Shown: one piece after another, positions 14,101-26,700 of the stretch | How the letters are laid out: every line of letters begins with the position of its first letter | How positions within the stretch are numbered: position 1 is the first letter of the stretch | DNA from: Lepturacanthus savala | Taxonomy: Eukaryota > Chordata > Actinopteri > Scombriformes > Trichiuridae | Reading direction: 5' to 3' | Assembly (NCBI GenBank): GCA_030544235.1 | Contig: CM060474.1 | Coordinates: 992,001-1,056,000, forward strand | Length of the DNA: 64,000 bases | The notes under the pieces: model-generated | What the model was told of the DNA's origin: nothing | What the model saw: only the letters and a program-made list of their open reading frames with translations | Database searches by the model: none | Program-made: the position numbers and the translations under genes

Positions 14101-17100
14101 GACAAAAAGCTATGTAAACCTAAATCAGAACAATATTTTTATAGAAAATCTTATTTACCTTTAACTTTATGTGAAATGGTATAGTTTTGGATCAGAAATT
14201 CACCTGGAAAAGCTATTGTTTTCATGTGGTTTGTGTTTTAAAGTTTTTATTGCTCCATATGCATTCTCTCGGTCTGAAGAGAACAAAAAGACAAAAAGCT
14301 ATGTAAGCCTAAATCAGAACAATATTTTTATAGAAAATCTTATTTAACTTTTACTATATGTAAAATGGTATAGTTTTGGATCAGAAATTCACCTGGAAAA
14401 GCTATTGTTTTCATGTGGTTTGTGTTTTAAAGTTTTTATTGCTCCATATGCATTCTCTCGGTCTGAAGAGAACAAAAAGACAAAAAGCTATGTAAGCCTA
14501 AATCAGAACAATATTTTTATAGAAAATCTTATTTAACTTTTACTATATGTAAAATGGTATAGTTTTGGATCAGAAATTCACCTGGAAAAGCTATTGTTTT
14601 CATGTGGTTTGTGTTTTAAAGTTTTTATTGCTCCATATGCATTCTCTCGGTCTGAAGAGCCCAAAAAGACAAAAAGCTATATAGGCCTAAATCAGTACAA
14701 TATTTTCATAGAAAAACTTATTTACCTTTTACTTTATGTGAAATGGTATAGTTTTGGATCAGAAATTCACCTGGAAAAGCTATTGTTTTCATGTGGTTTG
14801 TGTTTTAAAGTTTTTATTGCTCCATATGCATTCTCTCGGTCGGAAGAGCACAAATAGACCAAAAGCTATGTAGGCCTAAATCAGTACAATATTTTTACAG
14901 AAAATCTTATTTACCTTTTACTATATGTAAAATGGTATAGTTTTGGATCAGAAATTCACCTGGAAAAGCTATTGTTTTCATGTGGTTTGTGTTTTAAAGT
15001 TTTTATTGCTCCATATGCATTCTCTCGGTCTGAAGAGCCCAAAAAGACAAAAAGCTATATAGGCCTAAATCAGTACAATATTTTCATAGAAAAACTTATT
15101 TATCTTTTACTTTATGTGAAATGGTATAGTTTTGGATCAGAAATTCACCTGGAAAAGCTATTGTTTTCATGTGGTTTGTGTTTTAAAGTTTTTATTGCTC
15201 CATATGCATTCTCTCGTTCTGAAGAGCACAAAAAGACAAAAAGCTATATAGGCCTAAATCAGTACAATATTTTTATAGAAAAACTTATTTACCTTTTACT
15301 TTATGTAAAATGGTATAGTTTTGGATCAGAAATTCACCTGGAAAAGCTATTGTTTTCATGTGGTTTGTGTTTTAAAGTTTTTATTGCTCCATATGCATTC
15401 TCTCGGTCTGAAGAGCCCAAAAAGACAAAACGCTATATAGGCCTAAATCAGTACAATATTTTCATAGAAAAACTTATTTAACTTTTACTTTATGTGAAAT
15501 GGTATAGTTTTGGATCAGAAATTCACCTGGAAAAGCTATTGTTTTCATGTGGTTTGTGTTTTAAAGTTTTTATTGCTCCATATGCATTCTCTCGGTCGGA
15601 AGAGCACAAATAGACCAAAAGCTATGTAGGCCTAAATCAGTACAATATTTTTACAGAAAATCTTATTTACCTTTTACTATATGTAAAATGGTATAGTTTT
15701 GGATCAGAAATTCACCTGGAAAAGCTATTGTTTTCATGTGGTTTGTGTTTTAAAGTTTTTATTGCTCCATATGCATTCTCTCGGTCTGAAGAGCCCAAAA
15801 AGACAAAAAGCTATATAGGCCTAAATCAGTACAATATTTTCATAGAAAAACTTATTTACCTTTTACTTTATGTGAAATGGTATAGTTTTGGATCAGAAAT
15901 TCACCTGGAAAAGCTATTGTTTTCATGTGGTTTGTGTTTTAAAGTTTTTATTGCTCCATATGCATTCTCTCGTTCTGAAGAGCACAAAAAGACAAAAAGC
16001 TATATAGGCCTAAATCAGTACAATATTTTTATAGAAAAACTTATTTACCTTTTACTTTATGTAAAATGGTATAGTTTTGGATCAGAAATTCACCTGGAAA
16101 AGCTATTGTTTTCATGTGGTTTGTGTTTTAAAGTTTTTATTGCTCCATATGCATTCTCTCGGTCTGAAGAGCCCAAAAAGACAAAAAGCTATATAGGCCT
16201 AAATCAGTACAATATTTTCATAGAAAAACTTATTTAACTTTTACTTTATGTGAAATGGTATAGTTTTGGATCAGAAATTCACCTGGAAAAGCTATTGTTT
16301 TCATGTGGTTTGTGTTTTAAAGTTTTTATTGCTCCATATGCATTCTCTCGGTCTTAAGAGCCCAAAAAGACAAAAAGCTATATAGGCCTAAATCAGTACA
16401 ATATTTTTATAGAAAAACTTATTTACCTTTTACTTTATGTGAAATGGTATAGTTTTGGATCAGAAATTCACCTGGAAAAGCTATTGTTTTCATGTGGTTT
16501 GTGTTTTAAAGTTTTTATTGCTCCATATGCATTCTCTCGGTCTGAAGAGCCCAAAAAGACAAAAAGCTATATAGGCCTAAATCAGTACAATATTTTTTAT
16601 AGAAAAACTTATTTACCTTTTACTTTATGTGAAATGGTATAGTTTTGGATCAGAAATTCACCTGGAAAAGCTATTGTTTTCATGTGGTTTGTGTTTTAGA
16701 GTTTTTATTGCTCCATATGCATTCTCTCGGTCTGAAGAGCACAAAAAGACAAAAAGCTATGTAAGCCTAAATCAGAACAATATTTTTATAGAAAATCTTA
16801 TTTACCTTTAACTTTATGTGAAATGGTATAGTTTTGGATCAGAAATTCACCTGGAAAAGCTATTGTTTTCATGTGGTTTGTGTTTTAAAGTTTTTATTGC
16901 TCCATATGCATTCTCTCGGTCGGAAGAGCACAAAAAGACCAAAAGCTATGTAGGCCTAAATCAGTACAATATTTTTACAGAAAAGCTTATTTACCTTTTA
17001 CTATATGTAAAATGGTATAGTTTTGGATCAGAAATTCACCTGGAAAAGCTATTGTTTTCATGTGGTTTGTGTTTTAAAGTTTTTATTGCTCCATATGCAT

Positions 17101-17210
17101 TCTCTCGGTCTGAAGAGCCCAAAAAGACAAAAAGCTATATAGGCCTAAATCAGTACAATATTTTTATAGAAAAACTTATTTACCTTTTACTTTATGTGAA
17201 ATGGTATAGT
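10963..17210. repeat. Higher-order repeat, 3,403-bp unit (18 monomers), about 1.8 copies
   Basis: The order of monomer variants from 10,963 is repeated from 14,366. Matching landmarks all lie 3,403 bp apart: TAG-containing monomers at about 11,450 and 14,853, the CAAAACGC variant at about 12,028 and 15,431, and the extra-T 190-bp monomer at about 13,190 and 16,593. 3,403 equals 18 x 189 + 1, the extra base being the 190-bp monomer. The second copy stays in register to about 17,210 and then changes to other monomer types. Confidence 0.85.
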
Positions 17211-17767
17211 TTTGGATCAGAAATTCACCTGGAAAAGCTATTGTTTTCATGTGGTTTGTGTTTTAAAGTTTTTATTGCTCCATATGCATTCTCTCGGTCT
17301 GAAGAGCCCAAAAAGACAAAAAGCTATATAAGCCTAAATCAGAACAATATTTTTATAGAAAATCTTATTTACCTTTTACTTTATGTGAAATGGTATAGTT
17401 TTGGATCAGAAATTCACCTGGAAAAGCTATTGTTTTCATGTGGTTTGTGTTTTAAAGTTTTTATTGCTCCATATGCATTCTCTCGGTCTGAAGAGCCCAA
17501 AAAGACAAAAAGCTATATAGGCCTAAATCAGTACAATATTTTCATAGAAAAACTTATTTACCTTTTACTTTATGTGAAATGGTATAGTTTTGGATCAGAA
17601 ATTCACCTGGAAAAGCTATTGTTTTCATGTGGTTTGTGTTTTAAAGTTTTTATTGCTCCATATGCATTCTCTCGGTCTGAAGAGCACAAAAAGACAAAAA
17701 GCTATGTAAGCCTAAATCAGAACAATATTTTTATAGAAAATCTTATTTACCTTTAACTTTATGTGAA

Positions 17768-20700
17768 ATGGTATAGTTTTGGATCAGAAATTCACCTGGA
17801 AAAGCTATTGTTTTCATGTGGTTTGTGTTTTAAAGTTTTTATTGCTCCATATGCATTCTCTCGGTCGGAAGAGCACAAAAAGACCAAAAGCTATGTAGGC
17901 CTAAATCAGTACAATATTTTTACAGAAAAGCTTATTTACCTTTTACTATATGTAAAATGGTATAGTTTTGGATCAGAAATTCACCTGGAAAAGCTATTGT
18001 TTTCATGTGGTTTGTGTTTTAAAGTTTTTATTGCTCCATATGCATTCTCTCGGTCTGAAGAGCCCAAAAAGACAAAAAGCTATATAGGCCTAAATCAGTA
18101 CAATATTTTTATAGAAAAACTTATTTACCTTTTACTTTATGTGAAATGGTATAGTTTTGGATCAGAAATTCACCTGGAAAAGCTATTGTTTTCATGTGGT
18201 TTGTGCTTTAAAGTTTTTATTGCTCCATATGCATTCTCTCGGTCTGAAGAGCCCAAAAAGACAAAAAGTTATATAGGCCTAAATCAGTACAATATTTTTA
18301 TAGAAAAACTTATTTACCTTTTACTTTATGTGAAATGGTATAGTTTTGGATCAGAAATTCACCTGGAAAAGCTATTGTTTTCATGTGGTTTGTGTTTTAA
18401 AGTTTTTATTGCTCCATATGCATTCTCTCGGTCTGAAGAGCCCAAAAAGACAAAAAGCTATATAAGCCTAAATCAGAACAATATTTTTATAGAAAATCTT
18501 ATTTACCTTTTACTTTATGTGAAATGGTATAGTTTTGGATCAGAAATTCACCTGGAAAAGCTATTGTTTTCATGTGGTTTGTGTTTTAAAGTTTTTATTG
18601 CTCCATATGCATTCTCTCGGTCTGAAGAGCCCAAAAAGACAAAAAGCTATATAGGCCTAAATCAGTACAATATTTTCATAGAAAAACTTATTTACCTTTT
18701 ACTTTATGTGAAATGGTATAGTTTTGGATCAGAAATTCACCTGGAAAAGCTATTGTTTTCATGTGGTTTGTGTTTTAAAGTTTTTATTGCTCCATATGCA
18801 TTCTCTCGGTCTTAAGAGCACAAAAAGACAAAAAGCTATGTAAACCTAAATCAGAACAATATTTTTATAGAAAATCTTATTTACCTTTAACTTTATGTGA
18901 AATGGTATAGTTTTGGATCAGAAATTCACCTGGAAAAGCTATTGTTTTCATGTGGTTTGTGTTTTAAAGTTTTTATTGCTCCATATGCATTCTCTCGGTC
19001 GGAAGAGCACAAAAAGACCAAAAGCTATGTAGGCCTAAATCAGTACAATATTTTTACAGAAAATCTTATTTACCTTTTACTATATGTAAAATGGTATAGT
19101 TTTGGATCAGAAATTCACCTGGAAAAGCTATTGTTTTCATGTGGTTTGTGTTTTAAAGTTTTTATTGCTCCATATGCATTCTCTCGGTCTGAAGAGCCCA
19201 AAAAGACAAAAAGCTATATAGGCCTAAATCAGTACAATATTTTTATAGAAAAACTTATTTACCTTTTACTTTATGTGAAATGGTATAGTTTTGGATCAGA
19301 AATTCACCTGGAAAAGCTATTGTTTTCATATGGTTTGTGTTTTAAAGTTTTTATTGCTCCATATGCATTCTCTCGATCTGAAGAGCACAAAAAGACAAAA
19401 AGCTATATAAGCCTAAATCAGAACAATATTTTTATAGAAAATCTTATTTACCTTTAACTTTATGTGAAATGGTACAGTTTTGGATCAGAAATTCACCTGG
19501 AAAAGCTATTGTTTTCATGTGGTTTGTGTTTTAAAGTTTTTATTGCTCCATATGCATTCTCTCGGTCGGAAGAGCACAAAAAGACCAAAAGCTATATAGG
19601 CCTAAATCAGTACAATATTTTTATAGAAAAACTTATTTACCTTTTACTTTATGTAAAATGGTATAGTTTTGGATCAGAAATTCACCTGGAAAAGCTATTG
19701 TTTTCATGTGGTTTGTGTTTTAAAGTTTTTATTGCTCCATATGCATTCTCTCGGTCTGAAGAGCCCAAAAAGACAAAAAGCTAGATAGGCCTAAATCAGT
19801 ACAATATTTTCATAGAAAAACTTATTTACCTTTTACTTTATGTGAAATGGTATAGTTTTGGATCAGAAATTCACCTGGAAAAGCTATTGTTTTCATGTGG
19901 TTTGTGTTTTAAAGTTTTTATTGCTCCATATGCATTCTCTCGGTCTGAAGAGCAAAAAAAGACAAAAAGCTATATAAGCCTAAATCAGAACAATATTTTT
20001 ATAGAAAATCTTATTTACCTTTAACTTTATGTGAAATGGTACAGTTTTGGATCAGAAATTCACCTGGAAAAGCTATTGTTTTCATGTGGTTTGTGTTTTA
20101 AAGTTTTTATTGCTCCATATGCATTCTCTCGGTCGGAAGAGCACAAAAAGACCAAAAGCTATGTAGGCCTAAATCAGTACAATATTTTTATAGAAAAACT
20201 TATTTACCTTTTACTTTATGTGAAATGGTATAGTTTTGGATCAGAAATTCACATGGAAAAGCTATTGTTTTCATGTGGTTTGTGTTTTAAAGTTTTTATT
20301 GCTCCATATGCATTCTCTCGGTCTGAAGAGCCCAAAAAGACAAAAAGCTATATAGGCCTAAATCAGTACAATATTTTTATAGAAAAACTTATTTACCTTT
20401 TACTTTATGTGAAATGGTATAGTTTTGGATCAGAAATTCACCTGGAAAAGCTATTGTTTTCATGTGGTTTGTGTTTTAAAGTTTTTATTGCTCCATATGC
20501 ATTCTCTCGGTCAGAAGAGCACAAAAAGACCAAAAGCTATGTAGGCCTAAATCAGTACAATATTTTTATAGAAAATCTTATTTACCTTTAACTTTATGTG
20601 AAATGGTATAGTTTTGGATCAGAAATTCACCTGGAAAAGCTATTGTTTTCATGTGGTTTGTGTTTTAAAGTTTTTATTGCTCCATATGCATTCTCTCGGT

Positions 20701-20792
20701 CGGAAGAGCACAAAAAGACCAAAAGCTATGTAGGCCTAAATCAGTACAATATTTTTATAGAAAAACTTATTTACCTTTTACTTTATGTGAAA
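17768..20792. repeat. Distant copy of the 4.7-7.5 kb block
   Basis: Monomer order and private variants at 17,763-20,590 repeat those at 4,721-7,740. They include CTTTCATATGGTTTG-type and CTCGATCTG variants near 6,470/6,520 and 19,325/19,375, and AGCAAAAAAAG near 7,100 and 19,953. The offset is 13,042 bp on the left and 12,853 bp further right, differing by exactly one monomer. At 20,031-21,158 a three-monomer unit (567 bp) is then repeated in tandem. Confidence 0.75.
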
Positions 20793-23700
20793 TGGTATAG
20801 TTTTGGATCAGAAATTCACCTGGAAAAGCTATTGTTTTCATGTGGTTTGTGTTTTAAAGTTTTTATTGCTCCATATGCATTCTCTCGGTCTGAAGAGCCC
20901 AAAAAGACAAAAAGCTATATAGGCCTAAATCAGTACAATATTTTTATAGAAAAACTTATTTACCTTTTACTTTATGTGAAATGGTATAGTTTTGGATCAG
21001 AAATTCACCTGGAAAAGCTATTGTTTTCATGTGGTTTGTGTTTTAAAGTTTTTATTGCTCCATATGCATTCTCTCGGTCAGAAGAGCACAAAAAGACCAA
21101 AAGCTATGTAGGCCTAAATCAGTACAATATTTTTATAGAAAATCTTATTTACCTTTAACTTTATGTGAAATGGTATAGTTTTGGATCAGAAATTCACCTG
21201 GAAAAGCTATTGTTTTCATGTGGTTTGTGTTTTAAAGTTTTTATTGCTCCATATGCATTCTCTCGGTCTGAAGAGAACAAAAAGACAAAAAGCTATGTAA
21301 GCCTAAATCAGAACACTATTTTTATAGAAAATCTTATTTAACTTTTACTATATGTAAAATGGTATAGTTTTGGATCAGAAATTCACCTGGAAAAGCTATT
21401 GTTTTCATGTGGTTTGTGTTTTAAAGTTTTTATTGCTCCATATGCATTCTCTCGGTCTGAAGAGCCCAAAAAGACAAAAAGCTATATAGGCCTAAATCAG
21501 TACAATATTTTCATAGAAAAACTTATTTACCTTTTACTTTATGTGAAATGGTATAGTTTTGGATCAGAAATTCACCTGGAAAAGCTATTGTTTTCATGTG
21601 GTTTGTGTTTTAAAGTTTTTATTGCTCCATATGCATTCTCTCGGTCTGAAGAGCCCAAAAAGACAAAAAGCTATATAGGCCTAAATCAGTACAATATTTT
21701 TCAAAAAAACTTATTTACCTTTTATTTTATGTGAAATGGTATAGTTTTGGATCAGAAATTCACCTGGAAAAGCTATTGTTTTCATGTGGTTTGTGTTTTA
21801 AAGTTTTTATTGCTCCATATGCATTCTCTCGGTCTGAAGAGCCCAAAAAGACAAAAAGCTATATAGGCCTAAATCAGTACAATATTTTCATAGAAAAACT
21901 TATTTACCTTTTACTTTATGTGAAATGGTATAGTTTTGGATCAGAAATTCACCTGGAAAAGCTATTGATTTCATGTGGTTTGTGTTTTAAAGTTTTTATT
22001 GCTCCATATGCATTCTCTCGGTCTGAAGAGCCCAAAAAGACAAAAAGCTATGTAAGCCTAAATCAGAACAATATTTTTATAGAAAATCTTATTTACCTTT
22101 TACTTTATGTGAAATGGTATAGTTTTGGATCAGAAATTCACCTGGAAAAGCTATTGTTTTCATGTGGTTGGTGTTTTAAAGTTTTTATTGCTCCATATGC
22201 ATTCTCTCGGTCTGAAGAGCCCAAAAAGACAAAAAGCTATATAGGCCTAAATCAGTACAATATTTTTCAAAAAAACTTATTTACCTTTTATTTTATGTGA
22301 AATGGTATAGTTTTGGATCAGAAATTCACCTGGAAAAGCTATTGTTTTCATGTGGTTTGTGTTTTAAAGTTTTTATTGCTCCATATGCATTCTCTCGGTC
22401 TGAAGAGCCCAAAAAGACAAAAAGCTATATAGGCCTAAATCAGTACAATATTTTTACAAAAAAACTTATTTACCTTTTACTTTATGTGAAATGGTATAGT
22501 TTTGGATCAGAAATTCACCTGGAAAAGCTATTGTTTTCATGTGGTTTGTGTTTTAAAGTTTTTATTGCTCCATATGCATGCTCTCGGTCTGAAGAGCCCA
22601 AAAAGACAAAAAGCTATATAGGCCTAAATCAGTACAATATTTTTACAAAAAAACTTATTTACCTTTTATTTTATGTGAAATGGTATAGTTTTGGATCAGA
22701 AATTCACCTGGAAAAGCTATTGTTTTCATGTGGTTTGTGTTTTAAAGTTTTTATTGCTCTATATGCATTCTCTCGGTCTGAAGAGCCCAAAAAGACAAAA
22801 AGCTATATAGGCCTAAATCAGTACAATATTTTTCAAAAAAACTTATTTACCTTTTATTTTATGTGAAATGGTATAGTTTTGGATCAGAAATTCACCTGGA
22901 AAAGCTATTGTTTTCATGTGGTTTGTGTTTTAAAGTTTTTATTGCTCCATATGCATTCTCTCGGTCTGAAGAGCCCAAAAAGACAAAAAGCTATATAGGC
23001 CTAAATCAGTACAATATTTTCATAGAAAAACTTATTTACCTTTTACTTTATGTGAAATGGTATAGTTTTGGATCAGAAATTCACCTGGAAAAGCTATTGA
23101 TTTCATGTGGTTTGTGTTTTAAAGTTTTTATTGCTCCATATGCATTCTCTCGGTCTGAAGAGCCCAAAAAGACAAAAAGCTATGTAAGCCTAAATCAGAA
23201 CAATATTTTTATAGAAAATCTTATTTACCTTTTACTTTATGTGAAATGGTATAGTTTTGGATCAGAAATTCACCTGGAAAAGCTATTGTTTTCATGTGGT
23301 TGGTGTTTTAAAGTTTTTATTGCTCCATATGCATTCTCTCGGTCTGAAGAGCCCAAAAAGACAAAAAGCTATATAGGCCTAAATCAGTACAATATTTTTC
23401 AAAAAAACTTATTTACCTTTTATTTTATGTGAAATGGTATAGTTTTGGATCAGAAATTCACCTGGAAAAGCTATTGTTTTCATGTGGTTTGTGTTTTAAA
23501 GTTTTTATTGCTCCATATGCATTCTCTCGGTCTGAAGAGCCCAAAAAGACAAAAAGCTATATAGGCCTAAATCAGTACAATATTTTTACAAAAAAACTTA
23601 TTTACCTTTTACTTTATGTGAAATGGTATAGTTTTGGATCAGAAATTCACCTGGAAAAGCTATTGTTTTCATGTGGTTTGTGTTTTAAAGTTTTTATTGC

Positions 23701-26700
23701 TCCATATGCATGCTCTCGGTCTGAAGAGCCCAAAAAGACAAAAAGCTATATAGGCCTAAATCAGTACAATATTTTTACAAAAAAACTTATTTACCTTTTA
23801 TTTTATGTGAAATGGTATAGTTTTGGATCAGAAATTCACCTGGAAAAGCTATTGTTTTCATGTGGTTTGTGTTTTAAAGTTTTTATTGCTCTATATGCAT
23901 TTTCTCGGTCTGAAGAGCCCAAAAAGACAAAAAGCTATATAGGCCTAAATCAGTACAATATTTTCATAGAAAAACTTATTTACCTTTTACTTTATGTGAA
24001 ATGGTATAGTTTTGGATCAGAAATTCACCTGGAAAAGCTATTGTTTTCATGTGGTTTGTGTTTTAAAGTTTTTATTGCTCCATATGCATTCTCTCGGTCT
24101 GAAGAGCCCAAAAAGACAAAAAGCTATGTAAGCCTAAATCAGAACAATATTTTTATAGAAAATCTTATTTACCTTTTACTTTATGTGAAATGGTATAGTT
24201 TTGGATCAGAAATTCACCTGGAAAAGCTATTGTTTTCATGTGGTTGGTGTTTTAAAGTTTTTATTGCTCCATATGCATTCTCTCGGTCTGAAGAGCCCAA
24301 AAAGACAAAAAGCTATATAGGCCTAAATCAGTACAATATTTTTCAAAAAAACTTATTTACCTTTTATTTTATGTGAAATGGTATAGTTTTGGATCAGAAA
24401 TTCACCTGGAAAAGCTATTGTTTTCATGTGGTTTGTGTTTTAAAGTTTTTATTGCTCCATATGCATTCTCTCGGTCTGAAGAGCCCAAAAAGACAAAAAG
24501 CTATATAGGCCTAAATCAGTACAATATTTTTACAAAAAAACTTATTAACCTTTTACTTTATGTGAAATGGTATAGTTTTGGATCAGAAATTCACCTGGAA
24601 AAGCTATTGTTTTCATGTGGTTTGTGTTTTAAAGTTTTTATTGCTCCATATGCATTCTCTCGGTCTGAAGAGCCCAAAAAGACAAAAAGCTATATAGGCC
24701 TAAATCAGTACAATATTTTTACAAAAAAACTTATTTACCTTTTATTTTATGTGAAATGGTATAGTTTTGGATCAGAAATTCACCTGGAAAAGCTATTGTT
24801 TTCATGTGGTTTGTGTTTTAAAGTTTTTATTGCTCCATATGCATTCTCTCGGTCTGAAGAGAACAAAAAGACAAAAAGCTATGTAAGCCTAAATCAGTAC
24901 AATATTTTTATAGAAAAACTTATTTACCTTTTACTTTATGTGAAATGGTATAGTTTTGGATCACAAATTCACCTGGAAAAGCTATTGTTTTCATGTGGTT
25001 TGTGTTTTAAAGTTTTTATTGCTCCATATGCATTCTCTCGGTCGGAAGAGCCCAAAAAGACAAAAAGCTATATTGGCCTAAATCAGTACAATATTTTCAT
25101 AGAAAAACTTATTTACCTTTTACGTTATGTGAAATGGTATAGTTTTGGATCAGAAATTCACCTGGAAAAGCTATTGTTTTCATGTGGTTTGTGTTTTAAA
25201 GTTTTTATTGCTCCATATGCATTCTCTCGGTCTGAAGAGCCCAAAAAGACAAAAAGCTATATAGGCCTAAATCAGTACAATATTTTTACAAAAAAACTTA
25301 TTTACCTTTTACTTTATGTGAAATGGTATAGTTTTGGATCAGAAATTCACCTGGAAAAGCTATTGTTTTCATGTGGTTTGTGTTTTAAAGTTTTTATTGC
25401 TCCATATGCATGCTCTCGGTCTGAAGAGCCCAAAAAGACAAAAAGCTATATAGGCCTAAATCAGTACAATATTTTTACAAAAAAACTTATTTACCTTTTA
25501 TTTTATGTGAAATGGTATAGTTTTGGATCAGAAATTCACCTGGAAAAGCTATTGTTTTCATGTGGTTTGTGTTTTAAAGTTTTTATTGCTCTATATGCAT
25601 TTTCTCGGTCTGAAGAGCCCAAAAAGACAAAAAGCTATATAGGCCTAAATCAGTACAATATTTTCATAGAAAAACTTATTTACCTTTTACTTTATGTGAA
25701 ATGGTATAGTTTTGGATCAGAAATTCACCTGGAAAAGCTATTGTTTTCATGTGGTTTGTGTTTTAAAGTTTTTATTGCTCCATATGCATTCTCTCGGTCT
25801 GAAGAGCCCAAAAAGACAAAAAGCTATGTAAGCCTAAATCAGAACAATATTTTTATAGAAAATCTTATTTACCTTTTACTTTATGTGAAATGGTATAGTT
25901 TTGGATCAGAAATTCACCTGGAAAAGCTATTGTTTTCATGTGGTTGGTGTTTTAAAGTTTTTATTGCTCCATATGCATTCTCTCGGTCTGAAGAGCCCAA
26001 AAAGACAAAAAGCTATATAGGCCTAAATCAGTACAATATTTTTCAAAAAAACTTATTTACCTTTTATTTTATGTGAAATGGTATAGTTTTGGATCAGAAA
26101 TTCACCTGGAAAAGCTATTGTTTTCATGTGGTTTGTGTTTTAAAGTTTTTATTGCTCCATATGCATTCTCTCGGTCTGAAGAGCCCAAAAAGACAAAAAG
26201 CTATATAGGCCTAAATCAGTACAATATTTTTACAAAAAAACTTATTAACCTTTTACTTTATGTGAAATGGTATAGTTTTGGATCAGAAATTCACCTGGAA
26301 AAGCTATTGTTTTCATGTGGTTTGTGTTTTAAAGTTTTTATTGCTCCATATGCATTCTCTCGGTCTGAAGAGCCCAAAAAGACAAAAAGCTATATAGGCC
26401 TAAATCAGTACAATATTTTTACAAAAAAACTTATTTACCTTTTATTTTATGTGAAATGGTATAGTTTTGGATCAGAAATTCACCTGGAAAAGCTATTGTT
26501 TTCATGTGGTTTGTGTTTTAAAGTTTTTATTGCTCCATATGCATTCTCTCGGTCTGAAGAGAACAAAAAGACAAAAAGCTATGTAAGCCTAAATCAGTAC
26601 AATATTTTTATAGAAAAACTTATTTACCTTTTACTTTATGTGAAATGGTATAGTTTTGGATCACAAATTCACCTGGAAAAGCTATTGTTTTCATGTGGTT

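Noticed and set aside
24373..26076. 567-codon open frame (and its twin at 31,170-32,873) as a repeat-protein gene
   Set aside because: It lies wholly in the satellite, begins at a non-ATG codon, and consists of nine near-identical 63-codon units whose differences change amino acids. The phase is kept only because 189 is a multiple of 3.
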